DNA from: Burkholderiaceae bacterium
Lineage (GTDB): Bacteria > Pseudomonadota > Gammaproteobacteria > Burkholderiales > Burkholderiaceae
Length of the DNA stretch: 10,196 nucleotides
NCBI GenBank assembly: GCA_022701845.1
Contig: JAKONS010000090.1
Location: 1 to 10,196, forward strand
Reading direction: 5' to 3'
The translations under genes were made by a program, and so were the position numbers. Every line of letters begins with the position of its first letter. Position 1 is the stretch's first letter. Below are positions 1-8,133 of this stretch, piece by piece. Under the pieces are notes generated by a model. The model did not search any database, was not told where the DNA came from, and saw only the letters and a list, made by a program, of their open reading frames with translations.

Positions 1-1708
<1,708 letters not shown>

Positions 1709-2488
1709 TCAGGCGATCAGCGCTCGCACCCGGGCGAGGTCTTCCGGGGTGTCGACACCCGCCGCGGGAGCCTGTTCGGTCACCGTCACCGCGATGCGCC
1801 GGCCATGCCACAGGGCCCGCAATTGTTCGAGCGCTTCGATGCGTTCGAGGGGTGCCTGTTCAAGCGTGGGAAATGCGCGCAGGAAGCCGACCCGGTAGGC
1901 ATAGATACCGATATGCCGCAGCGGCAAGGGGGACGGCAGCGCGGGAGCGCCGGCGCTGCTGGCATCGCGGTCCCACGGCATCGGTGCCCGGCTGAAATAC
2001 AGCGCCAGGCCCTGGCGGTCGCACACCACCTTCACCACGTTCGGATTGCGAAAGTCTGCCAGCGAGTCGATCGGATGCGCCGCGGTGGCGATGTCGGCCT
2101 CCGGCCGTGCGTGCAGCAGCGCGGCAACCGCGGTGACCAGCGCCGGCGGCATCAGCGGCTCGTCGCCCTGCACGTTGACCACGATGGCGTCGTCGGGCAG
2201 CCCCAGCAGCGCGCAGGCTTCGGCCAGCCGGTCGCTGCCGCAGCTGTGGTCGGCACGGGTGAGCAGGGCCTCCACGCCATGGCGGCGGCAGGCGTCGACG
2301 ATCGATTCGCTGTCGGCGGCCACCACGGTACGCGCCGCGCCGGAGGCCTGTGCCTGCCGCGCCACCCGCACCACCATCGGCAGCCCGCCGATGTCGGCCA
2401 GCGGTTTGTCCGGCAGCCGGCTCGACGCCAGCCGCGCCGGGATCAGGACGGTGAAGGCGGGTGCCGGCACGGACGGCTGCACGGTCAC
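1709..2488 (-). CDS. kdsB: 3-deoxy-manno-octulosonate cytidylyltransferase (CMP-Kdo synthetase)
   Basis: KdsB activates Kdo with CTP to give CMP-Kdo, the donor used to attach the inner-core sugar to lipid A; it is cytoplasmic. The protein has 259 residues, normal for the family. The nucleotide-binding motif [15 protein letters not shown] is at residues 16-30 and VNVQGDEP at 104-111, whose Asp is a magnesium ligand in the family. [10 protein letters not shown] is at 165-174, RHIGIYAYR at 191-199 and GVDTPEDL at 244-251. The start is a GTG at 2486-2488 that overlaps the TGA of the upstream Trm112-like gene as GTGA, which suggests translational coupling. The roughly ten residues before FTVLIPAR are a slightly long N-terminus; no better start is visible closer to the motif. 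It is the last gene of the tightly packed exbB-to-kdsB block. Confidence 0.97.
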   Translation of the reverse strand: MTVQPSVPAPAFTVLIPARLASSRLPDKPLADIGGLPMVVRVARQAQASGAARTVVAADSESIVDACRRHGVEALLTRADHSCGSDRLAEACALLGLPDDAIVVNVQGDEPLMPPALVTAVAALLHARPEADIATAAHPIDSLADFRNPNVVKVVCDRQGLALYFSRAPMPWDRDASSAGAPALPSPLPLRHIGIYAYRVGFLRAFPTLEQAPLERIEALEQLRALWHGRRIAVTVTEQAPAAGVDTPEDLARVRALIA

Positions 2489-2667
2489 AGATCCAGCTCG
2501 TCGTCGCTCAGCGTGCGGGCTTCGACTTCCAGCAGGATCGGGATGCCGTCGCGCACCGGATAGGCGAGGCGTGCGCTGCGCGAGACCAGTTCCTGGCGCT
2601 CGGCGTCGACGATCAGCGGGCCTTTGGTGACGGGGCAGACCAACAGTGCGATGAGTTTGGTGTCCAT
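2485..2667 (-). CDS. Trm112-like small protein (YcaR family)
   Basis: This gene encodes a 60-residue protein, [18 protein letters not shown] followed by [16 protein letters not shown], which is the Trm112/YcaR (UPF0434) pattern. In eukaryotes and archaea Trm112 is an activating partner of methyltransferases; the bacterial role is not established. The family often carries a Cys-x-x-Cys zinc pair, but here only Cys11 is present and the second position is Thr (CPVT), so zinc binding at this knuckle is doubtful. The start is the ATG at 2665-2667; the longer open frame upstream only runs antisense-like through lpxK and has no family similarity. It lies 31 bases after lpxK and overlaps kdsB by four bases. 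E. coli ycaR also sits next to kdsB, so the linkage is widely conserved. Confidence 0.93.
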   Translation of the reverse strand: MDTKLIALLVCPVTKGPLIVDAERQELVSRSARLAYPVRDGIPILLEVEARTLSDDELDL

Positions 2668-2698
2668 TGCTTTTCGGCGGTTGCGCGGGTTGGGAAGC

Positions 2699-3721
2699 CT
2701 ATCGGGAGGCGGATGATAGCCGCGCGTCGAGCAGCCGGTCGAAGCGGGCGAGGAAGTCCTGCGGCAGCGCGAAAAGCAGCGGCACGGCGAGTGCGTCGGG
2801 CCGCAGCGGCCAGAGCTTGGCCGCGTCCTTCTCGGTGCAGAGCAGGAGGGTGTCGGCACCCGGGTCCGGCATCGCCGCCAGGTGGCTGCCGAAGTCGGCC
2901 GGGTCGGCATGGTCGGGCAGGGCGCAGGTGCCGGCGAGCGGCAGGCCGCGGTCGCGCAGCATCGCGAAGAACGTCTGGGGCCGCGCAATGCCGGCGACGG
3001 CGACGAGCGGCGCGGTCGACATCGCCAACACGGCCAGCGGCACGGTGCTGCCGTCGCGCCCTACGGCGGCGTCGGCCAGCCGCCTCGCACCGCGGAAACC
3101 GGCGAACGCCGGTCGGGCTCCGGTATGCAGCACCAGGTCGACCGCTCGCGGCCAGGGCTCGCGCAGGGGGCCGGCCGGCAGCAGCCAGCCGTTGCCGATG
3201 CCGCGGTCGTCGAATACGCAGACCTCGATGTCGCGCGCCAGCGCCCGGTGCTGCAGGCCGTCGTCGCAGACCAGCACCTGCACCGCCCGGTGTGCCGCCA
3301 GCAGGCGCCGTGCGGCACTGCCGCGACGCCGGCCGACGAACACCGGCGCGCCGGTACGCCGTGCGATCAACAGGGGCTCGTCACCGACATGGCCGGGATC
3401 GCTCTGCGGCGACACCTCGACGCCGCCGTCGTCGTCGCCCGGCGGGGGCGTGCGGCCGTAGCCCCGCGACACCACGCCGACCCCGATGCCGCGCGCCTGC
3501 AGATGCTCTACCAGCGCGATCACCGCGGGGGTCTTACCGGCGCCTCCGGCGATCACGTTGCCCACCACGACCACCGGCACCGGCATGCGTTCGACGGGGA
3601 ACAGACCGCGGGAATAAGCCGCCTGGCGCAGCCGCCACACCGCGCGGTAGAGCCACGACACCGGAAGCAGCCAGCGGGCCGCGCCGCCGCGCCGCTGCCA
3701 GATGTCCGTCAGGCCGATCAC
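2699..3721 (-). CDS. lpxK: Tetraacyldisaccharide 4'-kinase
   Basis: LpxK uses ATP to phosphorylate the 4' position of tetraacyldisaccharide 1-phosphate, giving lipid IVA, at the cytoplasmic face of the inner membrane. The protein has 340 residues. The N-terminus carries a hydrophobic/aromatic stretch (residues 17-37) that fits the membrane-associated helix of the family. The Walker A loop [11 protein letters not shown] is at 54-64. SRGYGR is at 85-90, [10 protein letters not shown] at 113-122, DDGLQH at 153-158 and [14 protein letters not shown] from 176; all are characteristic LpxK motifs. The start is a GTG at 3719-3721 overlapping the exbD stop as GTGA, so translation is probably coupled to exbD. 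The next gene begins 31 bases after its stop. Confidence 0.97.
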   Translation of the reverse strand: MIGLTDIWQRRGGAARWLLPVSWLYRAVWRLRQAAYSRGLFPVERMPVPVVVVGNVIAGGAGKTPAVIALVEHLQARGIGVGVVSRGYGRTPPPGDDDGGVEVSPQSDPGHVGDEPLLIARRTGAPVFVGRRRGSAARRLLAAHRAVQVLVCDDGLQHRALARDIEVCVFDDRGIGNGWLLPAGPLREPWPRAVDLVLHTGARPAFAGFRGARRLADAAVGRDGSTVPLAVLAMSTAPLVAVAGIARPQTFFAMLRDRGLPLAGTCALPDHADPADFGSHLAAMPDPGADTLLLCTEKDAAKLWPLRPDALAVPLLFALPQDFLARFDRLLDARLSSASR

Positions 3722-4173
3722 GAACCGCCGGACGCGGCGCCCGAGCGCTGGGTGGCGAAGGTGATCTGGCCGAGGCCGGCACGGCGCGCGGCCTCCATCA
3801 CGGTGATGACGTTCTGGTGCGCCGCGTTGGCGTCGGCGCTGATCACCACGATGCTCTGCGGCCCGGCCTGCGCGGCGGCGGCCAGCACCTGGGAAAGCGG
3901 ATCGACCGCGCTGCTGGCCACCTGCTTGCCGTTGACCGAGATGCGGCCGTCGCTGGTCACCGCGACCCGCACTTCGCGCGGGTATTCACGCTGCGCCTGG
4001 GCATCGGCGACCGGCAGCTTGAGCTGGATTTCGGTGAAGTGGCTGTAGGTGGTCGACAGCATCAGGAAGATGACCACCACCAGCAGCACGTCGATGAACG
4101 GGATCAGGTTGATTTCCGGTTCGTCGCGCGCGCCGGCGCGGAAATCCATGCGGGGGCGGGAGCGGAAGTTCAT
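3718..4173 (-). CDS. exbD: ExbD/TolR-family proton-channel protein
   Basis: ExbD works with ExbB as a proton-motive-force-driven motor in the inner membrane, energising TonB-type transport or a related envelope process. The protein has 151 residues. A short cytoplasmic N-terminus (DEPEINLIP) leads into one membrane helix at about residues 22-42, INLIPFIDVLLVVVIFLM. It contains Asp28, the position of the essential protonatable Asp of the family. A periplasmic domain of about 105 residues follows. The ATG at 4171-4173 is taken as start; a second ATG at 4147-4149 would shorten the protein by eight residues, and neither has a clear Shine-Dalgarno sequence. It lies 15 bases after exbB and overlaps lpxK by four bases. 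No tonB gene is present in the window, so the partner is unknown; a TolR role is less likely because tolA/tolB are absent. Confidence 0.93.
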   Translation of the reverse strand: MNFRSRPRMDFRAGARDEPEINLIPFIDVLLVVVIFLMLSTTYSHFTEIQLKLPVADAQAQREYPREVRVAVTSDGRISVNGKQVASSAVDPLSQVLAAAAQAGPQSIVVISADANAAHQNVITVMEAARRAGLGQITFATQRSGAASGGS

Positions 4174-4188
4174 GGCGTCGGCCGCTGG

Positions 4189-4875
4189 TCAGCCGCGGCG
4201 CGGCGGCATCGACGGCTGCGCCGGCATCGGCGTGGCGGCAGACGGGCGCACCAGCTGGGCCAGATGCCGCACGAAACGCTCGGATGCCAGCTCCAGCATC
4301 AGCAGATGCGCATCGACCCGGCCGCGGAAATAGCGCCAGCAGATCAGCGACGGAATCGCCACGACCAGGCCGAACGCGGTGTTGTACAGCGCGATCGAGA
4401 TGCCCTGCGCCAGCTGCGCAGGATTGGCGCCGCCGGTGGCCGAGCCCGACTGCGACCCGAAGATCTCGATCATGCCGATCACCGTGCCCAGCAGCCCCAG
4501 CAAGGGCGCAGCGGACGCGATGGTGCCGAGCGCACCCAGATAACGCTCCAGACGGTGCGCCACCAGGCGGCCGGCGGATTCGGTGGCCGCGCGCAGGTCG
4601 TCCTCGGTGGCGTCCGGCCGGCCGACGACGGCACGGAAGCCGGCGGCCAGGACCTCGCCGAGCGCCGAGTTCTGCTCCAGCTGCCGGATCACATCGGGCG
4701 CAGGCACCGCGCGGCTCGACACCGCGATGGCCTCGTCCAGCAGCCGTGGCGGCGCCACCTTGGCGGTGCGCAGGGCGAAGGCGCGTTCGAAGACCAGGGC
4801 CAGGGCCAGGATCGAACACGCCACAAGGGGCCAGATCGGCCAACCAGCCGCTTGAATGATGGAAAACAAGAACAA
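4189..4875 (-). CDS. exbB: ExbB/TolQ-family motor protein
   Basis: ExbB is the multi-spanning inner-membrane component of the ExbB-ExbD proton-driven motor. The 228-residue protein has the expected three helices. The first is at about 10-30 (GWPIWPLVACSILALALV), the second near 110-137 (ASAAPLLGLLGTVIGM) and the third near 153-176 (ISIALYNTAFGLVVAIP), with a large cytoplasmic loop between the first two. The LLGLLGTVIGM and GISIALYNTAFGL segments are diagnostic of the MotA/TolQ/ExbB family. The only usable starts are TTG at 4873-4875 or TTG at 4867-4869, because an in-frame TAA lies about 33 bases upstream and there is no ATG or GTG between. A G-run stands directly before the first TTG. The Pro-rich C-terminus (SAATPMPAQPSMPPRRG) is probably unstructured. 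It heads the operon. Confidence 0.94.
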   Translation of the reverse strand: MFLFSIIQAAGWPIWPLVACSILALALVFERAFALRTAKVAPPRLLDEAIAVSSRAVPAPDVIRQLEQNSALGEVLAAGFRAVVGRPDATEDDLRAATESAGRLVAHRLERYLGALGTIASAAPLLGLLGTVIGMIEIFGSQSGSATGGANPAQLAQGISIALYNTAFGLVVAIPSLICWRYFRGRVDAHLLMLELASERFVRHLAQLVRPSAATPMPAQPSMPPRRG

Positions 4876-4907
4876 CCCCCGTGCCGACGACGTCGATGAC
4901 GGCGGCG

Positions 4908-4913
4908 ATTATG
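4908..4913 (-). promoter_or_regulatory. Possible -10 box of the exbB operon
   Basis: On the minus strand CATAAT is followed by CGCCGCC, about 32 bases upstream of the exbB TTG, which would give a leader of roughly 26 bases. No consensus -35 is present at the usual distance; that region instead holds the inverted repeat CCCGGC-GCC-GCCGGG (4923-4937). The box resembles the one before sodB. This is inference from sequence only. Confidence 0.4.
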
Positions 4914-4970
4914 GCCCAGCCCCCCGGCGCCGCCGGGCGCACCCGGCCGCCGTCGCGCACCCACAGTTCG

Positions 4971-4979
4971 TGTGGATAA
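4971..4979 (-). promoter_or_regulatory. Perfect DnaA-box sequence
   Basis: The minus strand reads TTATCCACA, an exact match to the high-affinity DnaA box, inside the exbB/sodB intergenic region. Its outer bases are part of an inverted repeat, CCACA-GTTCG-TGTGG (4961-4975). I see only one such box and no AT-rich unwinding element, so this is not an origin; it could be a DnaA regulatory or titration site, or chance. Confidence 0.4.
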
Positions 4980-5099
4980 CTTTGTGCGAAAGCCGGCTGG
5001 AAAGTCCGCGGAACCGCGCCCCTGCTGGCTTTGCACAGATCGATGAATTTTTGAGCAGCGCGGCGGCGCACCGCAGGCGGCCGGCGCGACGGCCCTGCC

Positions 5100-5105
5100 T
5101 ACAAT
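5100..5105 (+). promoter_or_regulatory. Likely -10 box of sodB
   Basis: TACAAT is followed by a GC-rich discriminator (CGCCGCT) and lies 34 bases before the sodB ATG, predicting a leader of about 28 bases. No TTGACA-like -35 is seen 16-18 bases upstream. The ribosome binding site GAGGA is at 5132-5136. No convincing Fur box is visible. Confidence 0.5.
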
Positions 5106-5139
5106 CGCCGCTCCCCACAACGAATCCCATCGAGGACCC

Positions 5140-5721
5140 ATGGAACACACGCTGCCGCCCCTGCCGTACGCCATCGACGCGCTCGCTCCCGACTATTCGC
5201 AGGAGACGCTCGAATACCACCACGGCAAGCACCACAAAGCCTACGTCGTGAACCTCAACAACCTGCAGAAGGGCACCGAGTTCGAGAACATGGCCCTCGA
5301 GGACATCGTCAAGAAGTCGTCCGGCGGCATCTACAACAATTCGGCCCAGATCTGGAACCACACTTTCTTCTGGAACTGCATGACCCCGGGCGGCGGCGGC
5401 GAGCCGAGCGGCGCGCTGGCGACGGCGATCAGCGCCAAGTGGGGCAGCTACGCGGCCTTCAAGGAAGCCTTCACCAAGTCGGCCGTCGGCAACTTCGGCT
5501 CGGGCTGGACCTGGCTGGTGAAGAAGGCCGACGGCTCGGTCGACATCGTGAACACCGGCGCCGCCGGCACGCCGCTGACCACCGCCGACAAGGCGCTGCT
5601 CACCGTCGATGTCTGGGAGCATGCCTACTACATCGACTACCGCAACCTGCGCCCGAAGTTCGTCGAGACCTTCCTCGACAAGCTGGTCAACTGGAAGTTC
5701 GCGGAAGCCAATTTCGCCTGA
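5140..5721 (+). CDS. sodB: Iron superoxide dismutase
   Basis: SodB converts superoxide to oxygen and hydrogen peroxide in the cytoplasm. The protein has 193 residues, the standard length of the dimeric bacterial enzyme. The metal ligands are all in place: His27 (in YHHGKHH), His74 (in IWNHTFFW), Asp157 and His161 (in [11 protein letters not shown]). The Gln at residue 70 (AQIWNH) is the position that favours the iron-type over the manganese-type enzyme. There is no signal peptide. The ATG at 5140 is preceded by GAGGA at 5132-5136 and matches the expected N-terminus ([13 protein letters not shown]). The gene is divergent from exbB and convergent with the DUF192 gene, and it ends in a strong terminator. 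Confidence 0.98.
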   Translation: MEHTLPPLPYAIDALAPDYSQETLEYHHGKHHKAYVVNLNNLQKGTEFENMALEDIVKKSSGGIYNNSAQIWNHTFFWNCMTPGGGGEPSGALATAISAKWGSYAAFKEAFTKSAVGNFGSGWTWLVKKADGSVDIVNTGAAGTPLTTADKALLTVDVWEHAYYIDYRNLRPKFVETFLDKLVNWKFAEANFA

Positions 5722-5745
5722 TCCCGGCAGCGTTCCCCGCCCAGC

Positions 5746-5774
5746 AAAAAGCCAGACGTCGTCTGGCTTTTTTT
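5746..5774. terminator. Bidirectional intrinsic terminator between sodB and the DUF192 gene
   Basis: The stem is AAAAAGCCAGAC, the loop GTC and the closing arm GTCTGGCTTTTT, followed by two more T residues. Runs of A on one side and T on the other let it end transcription from both strands. It lies 25 bases after the sodB stop and 18 bases beyond the stop of the opposing gene. Confidence 0.92.
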
Positions 5775-5791
5775 CGTTCTGCGGCGCGGCT

Positions 5792-6280
5792 TCAGCGCGC
5801 TGTCTGGAACGGCTCGCCGCCGAGGCGTGTGCCGGCCTTGAAGCCGCGGTGCGCGAACCAGCCCTGGTTCATCTCGAGCACGAAGCGCACCGGTTTGGTC
5901 GAGCAGTGCGAGTTGGTGGTCTGGGGCTGCATGTCCACCAGGTTGACGATGGTGCCGTCGTCGGCCACGAAGGCGGCGGTGAGCGGCAGCAGCGTGTTCT
6001 TCATCCAGAAGCATTGCACTGCCGGCACGCTGAAGGCGAACAGCATGCCTTCCTGCTGCGGCATCTCGCGGCGGAACATCAGGCCGATTTCCCGCGATGG
6101 CGGCGTGGAGGCCAGTTGCGCATCGATGCGGTACATGCCGGCGGTCAGCGCCACGCGCGGCAGGTCGGTCTGGGGTGTTTCCGGGAGCTGTGCCCGCGCC
6201 GGGACCATGCCGAGGCCGCCGATCGTCAGGACCGACACGGCCAGCAGGCGCCGAAGGAAAGTGGGGGTGGCAGTGTGCAT
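5792..6280 (-). CDS. Secreted DUF192 family protein
   Basis: This is a 162-residue protein of the DUF192 family, small beta-rich proteins of unknown function that are often exported. Residues 1-30 form a signal peptide: an Arg-Arg n-region, the hydrophobic stretch LLAVSVLTIGGLG, and ARA before the cut at about residue 30. The domain shows GLMFRREMP at 66-74, GMLFAF at 78-83, FWMKNTLLPL at 91-100, and KPVRFVLEMNQGW at 129-141. Cys90 and Cys126 could form a disulphide. The ATG at 6278-6280 is chosen because the signal peptide follows directly; the longer open frame to 6385 would start inside the terminator of the next gene. No strong Shine-Dalgarno sequence is seen. It is transcribed towards sodB and shares its terminator. 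Confidence 0.92.
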   Translation of the reverse strand: MHTATPTFLRRLLAVSVLTIGGLGMVPARAQLPETPQTDLPRVALTAGMYRIDAQLASTPPSREIGLMFRREMPQQEGMLFAFSVPAVQCFWMKNTLLPLTAAFVADDGTIVNLVDMQPQTTNSHCSTKPVRFVLEMNQGWFAHRGFKAGTRLGGEPFQTAR

Positions 6281-6330
6281 CGTCGGGGTGCGCGCTCGGC
6301 GCGAGAACGGGGGGCGGAACAAACAACGGC

Positions 6331-6336
6331 ATTGTG
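6331..6336 (-). promoter_or_regulatory. Possible -10 box of the DUF192 gene
   Basis: On the minus strand CACAAT is followed by GCCG, about 50 bases before the chosen ATG and directly after the terminator of the upstream small gene. This is where a new promoter would be needed. No good -35 is seen. Confidence 0.3.
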
Positions 6337-6344
6337 TCCCAGGC

Positions 6345-6371
6345 AAAAGAAAAGCGCCCCGCGGGGCGCTT
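6345..6371 (-). terminator. Intrinsic terminator of the 65-residue secreted protein gene
   Basis: A perfect inverted repeat, AAGCGCCCCG followed by CGGGGCGCTT (6352-6371), is followed on the minus strand by TTTTCTTTT. It starts 25 bases after the stop of the small gene, insulating it from the DUF192 gene. The stem has no spare loop bases, so the apex must open by a few pairs. Confidence 0.85.
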
Positions 6372-6396
6372 GACGTGGTGGGCATGAGGCCCGGGC

Positions 6397-6594
6397 TTAC
6401 TTGGCCGCTTTTTCCATGTGCTTCTTGCTGTGCTTCATCGGCTTGGCGGTGGTCTTCTTCATATCGGCCTTGGTGCCTTCGCCCATCGGCTGGGTGGCTT
6501 CGCCGGTGGTCTTGGCGGTCGGTGCGGCCGGGGTCTGGGCGAAAGCGCCGGTGACGAGGAAGCCGGCGATCAGGGTAGCGAGTAGTTTCTTCAT
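6397..6594 (-). CDS. Small secreted Lys/Met/His-rich protein, 65 residues
   Basis: I do not recognise a named family. The protein begins MKKLLATLIAGFLVTGAFAQ, a textbook signal peptide with predicted cleavage after AFA at residue 19. The mature part, about 46 residues, is low in complexity: Ala/Thr/Pro/Gly first (20-43), then a basic end (residues 44-65) rich in Lys with Met45, Met53, Met60, His55 and His59. It has no cysteine and no second hydrophobic segment. The real-gene case is good: a Shine-Dalgarno AAGGA at 6601-6605 lies six bases before the ATG, a signal peptide follows, and a perfect terminator stands 25 bases after the stop. It is divergent from icd. Similar short exported proteins are common in betaproteobacteria; a periplasmic stress or metal/acid-buffering role is only a guess. 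Confidence 0.85.
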   Translation of the reverse strand: MKKLLATLIAGFLVTGAFAQTPAAPTAKTTGEATQPMGEGTKADMKKTTAKPMKHSKKHMEKAAK

Positions 6595-6627
6595 TTTGTG
6601 TCCTTGCAGGTTCTGTCCGGAGGGCCG

Positions 6628-6645
6628 CCTTCCAAAAACGGAAGG
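6628..6645 (-). repeat. Inverted repeat in the leader of the small secreted protein gene
   Basis: CCTTCC and GGAAGG are perfect complements separated by six bases (AAAAAC on the plus strand), 34 bases upstream of the small gene's ATG. As RNA from the minus strand it forms a 6-bp stem with a U-rich loop. Its arms resemble anti-Shine-Dalgarno and Shine-Dalgarno sequences. It could be a leader structure or an operator in the shared icd control region. Confidence 0.4.
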
Positions 6646-6676
6646 TCCATGCGCAACGCCGGCCGAAGCGCCCCGG

Positions 6677-6711
6677 TTGACAGGGGTCGCCGGGTATTTA
6701 GGACATAAAAT
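6677..6711 (+). promoter_or_regulatory. Candidate icd promoter
   Basis: A perfect TTGACA is at 6677-6682, and the AT-rich run GACATAAAAT (6702-6711) is followed by TCGCCGCC. The spacing is awkward: 19 bases to GACATA, 23 to TAAAAT. The two elements may therefore not belong to one promoter. TAAAAT would give a leader of about 80 bases before icd. The rest of 6595-6795 holds the small gene's ribosome binding site and a hairpin. Confidence 0.35.
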
Positions 6712-6795
6712 TCGCCGCCTCCTCCGGCGCCACGCACCGTCGTTGCAGGCGCATCGCAGCGCAACCCATCCCCGCATTCGAAAGACGCATCGTCC

Positions 6796-8058
6796 ATGTC
6801 CTACCAGCACATCCAGGTGCCCGCCGCCGGCGACCGAATCACCGTCGGGCCCGACGGTTCGCTGAACGTGCCGGACGCGCCGATCATTCCGTTCATCGAG
6901 GGCGACGGAACCGGCGTCGACATCACGCCAGTGATGCTGAAGGTGGTCGATGCCGCGGTGGCCAAGGCCTACGGCGATGCGCGCCGCATCCACTGGATGG
7001 AGATCTATGCCGGTGCCAAGGCAGCCCGTCTCTACGGCGACGGCCAGCTGCTGCCCGAGGAAACGCTCGCCGCGGTGCGCGACCATGTGCTGTCGATCAA
7101 GGGGCCGCTCACCCTGCCGGCGCCCGACACCGGTGTCGGTTCGCTGAACGTGGCGCTGCGCCAGAGGCTCGACCTGTACGCCTGCCTGCGCCCGGTGCGC
7201 TGGTTCCCCGGCGTGCCCACGCCGTTGCGCGATCCGGGCAAGACCCACATGGCGGTGTTCCGCGAGAACTCGGAAGACATCTACGCCGGCATCGAATTCG
7301 CCGCCGGCAGCGACAAGGCCCGCAAGCTGATCGCGCTGCTGCAGGGCGAGTTCGGCATGGGCAGCCATATCCGCTTTCCGGAAACCTCCGCGATCGGCGT
7401 CAAGCCGGTGTCGCGCGAAGGCACCGAACGCCTGGTGCGCAAGGCGCTGCAATACGCGGTCGACAACGACAAGCCCAGCGTGACGATCGTGCACAAGGGC
7501 AATGTGATGAAGCACACCGACGGTGCGTTCCGCGACTGGGCCTATGCCCTGGCGCAGCGCGAATTCGGTGCCGAGCCGATCGACGGCGCGCGCGGCATGC
7601 GCTTCAAGAACCCGGCCACCGGCCGCTTCGTCAATGTGAAGGACGCGCTCGCCGATGCCTTCCTGCAGCAGAGCCTGCTGCGCCCGGCCGAGTTCAGCGT
7701 GATCGCCACCCTGAACCTGAACGGCGACTACATCTCCGACGCGCTGTCGGCGCATGTGGGCGGGGTCGGCTTCGCGCCGGCCGCCAACATGAACGACACC
7801 CTGGCGATGTTCGAGGTGACCCACGGCCCCGGCCTGAAGTACGCCGGCAAGGATTACGTCAACCCCAGCTCGGAAATCCTCTCGGCCGAGATGATGCTGC
7901 GCCACATGGGCTGGACCGAAGCGGCCGACCTGATCATCGGCGCGATGGAAAAAGCCATCGAGAGCAAGCGGGTGACCTACGACATCGCCCGGCTGATGGC
8001 CGGCGCGGTGCAGGTGAGCTGCTCCGGCTTCGGCCAGGTGCTGGTCGACAACATGTAG
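6796..8058 (+). CDS. icd: NADP-dependent isocitrate dehydrogenase
   Basis: This TCA-cycle enzyme oxidatively decarboxylates isocitrate to 2-oxoglutarate with NADP. The protein has 420 residues and aligns throughout with the E. coli Icd type. Substrate residues are present: Ser116 and Asn118 (in SLNVALRQ), Arg122, Arg132, Arg156, Tyr163 (in ENSEDIYAG) and Lys234 (in HKGN). The metal ligands Asp311 and Asp315 are in GDYISD. Lys348-Tyr349 and Tyr395/Arg399 are the pattern of NADP rather than NAD specificity. Ser116 corresponds to the E. coli serine phosphorylated by AceK, so that control is possible. The cofactor loop is HGPGLKYAG, where E. coli has HGTAPKYAG. The ATG at 6796 has no strong Shine-Dalgarno sequence, but the N-terminus matches the family. 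It is transcribed alone and ends in a hairpin. Confidence 0.97.
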   Translation: MSYQHIQVPAAGDRITVGPDGSLNVPDAPIIPFIEGDGTGVDITPVMLKVVDAAVAKAYGDARRIHWMEIYAGAKAARLYGDGQLLPEETLAAVRDHVLSIKGPLTLPAPDTGVGSLNVALRQRLDLYACLRPVRWFPGVPTPLRDPGKTHMAVFRENSEDIYAGIEFAAGSDKARKLIALLQGEFGMGSHIRFPETSAIGVKPVSREGTERLVRKALQYAVDNDKPSVTIVHKGNVMKHTDGAFRDWAYALAQREFGAEPIDGARGMRFKNPATGRFVNVKDALADAFLQQSLLRPAEFSVIATLNLNGDYISDALSAHVGGVGFAPAANMNDTLAMFEVTHGPGLKYAGKDYVNPSSEILSAEMMLRHMGWTEAADLIIGAMEKAIESKRVTYDIARLMAGAVQVSCSGFGQVLVDNM

Positions 8059-8084
8059 GCCGGCCGCACGGCGCTCGATTCGAC

Positions 8085-8120
8085 GGGCCCCGCTTCGCAA
8101 GAGGCGGGGCCCTGCGTTTT
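8085..8120 (+). terminator. Intrinsic terminator of icd
   Basis: GGGCCCCGC (8085-8093) pairs perfectly with GCGGGGCCC (8104-8112), with a ten-base loop TTCGCAAGAG, then TGCGTTTT. The stem is strong, the T-run short. It sits 27 bases after the icd stop and 14 bases before the stop of the convergent aldo/keto reductase gene. Confidence 0.8.
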
Positions 8121-8133
8121 GGCGCCGTCGCTT

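Noticed and set aside
2461..4899. An 812-codon open frame on the plus strand across lpxK, exbD and exbB
   Set aside because: It is antisense to well-supported genes, is dominated by Arg/Ala/Gly/His, shows no motif or fold pattern, and long antisense frames are expected at this GC content.
4971..4979. A replication origin at the DnaA box
   Set aside because: There is only one box, no cluster, no AT-rich unwinding region and no dnaA, dnaN or parAB gene nearby.
5439..6554. A 371-codon open frame on the plus strand from sodB through the DUF192 gene
   Set aside because: It reads through the sodB stop in another frame and through a strong terminator, and its residues are composition-biased without motifs.
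6652..6693. CCCC-GGTTGACA-GGGG (6671-6686) as a functional hairpin or operator near icd
   Set aside because: Four G-C pairs around an eight-base loop are common by chance in this GC-rich sequence, and the loop is better explained as a TTGACA -35 element.
6397..8100. A 567-codon open frame on the minus strand spanning all of icd and joining in frame to the small secreted protein
   Set aside because: The part before 6594 is the shadow of icd. The signal peptide, ribosome binding site and start at 6594 show that only the last 65 codons are a gene.
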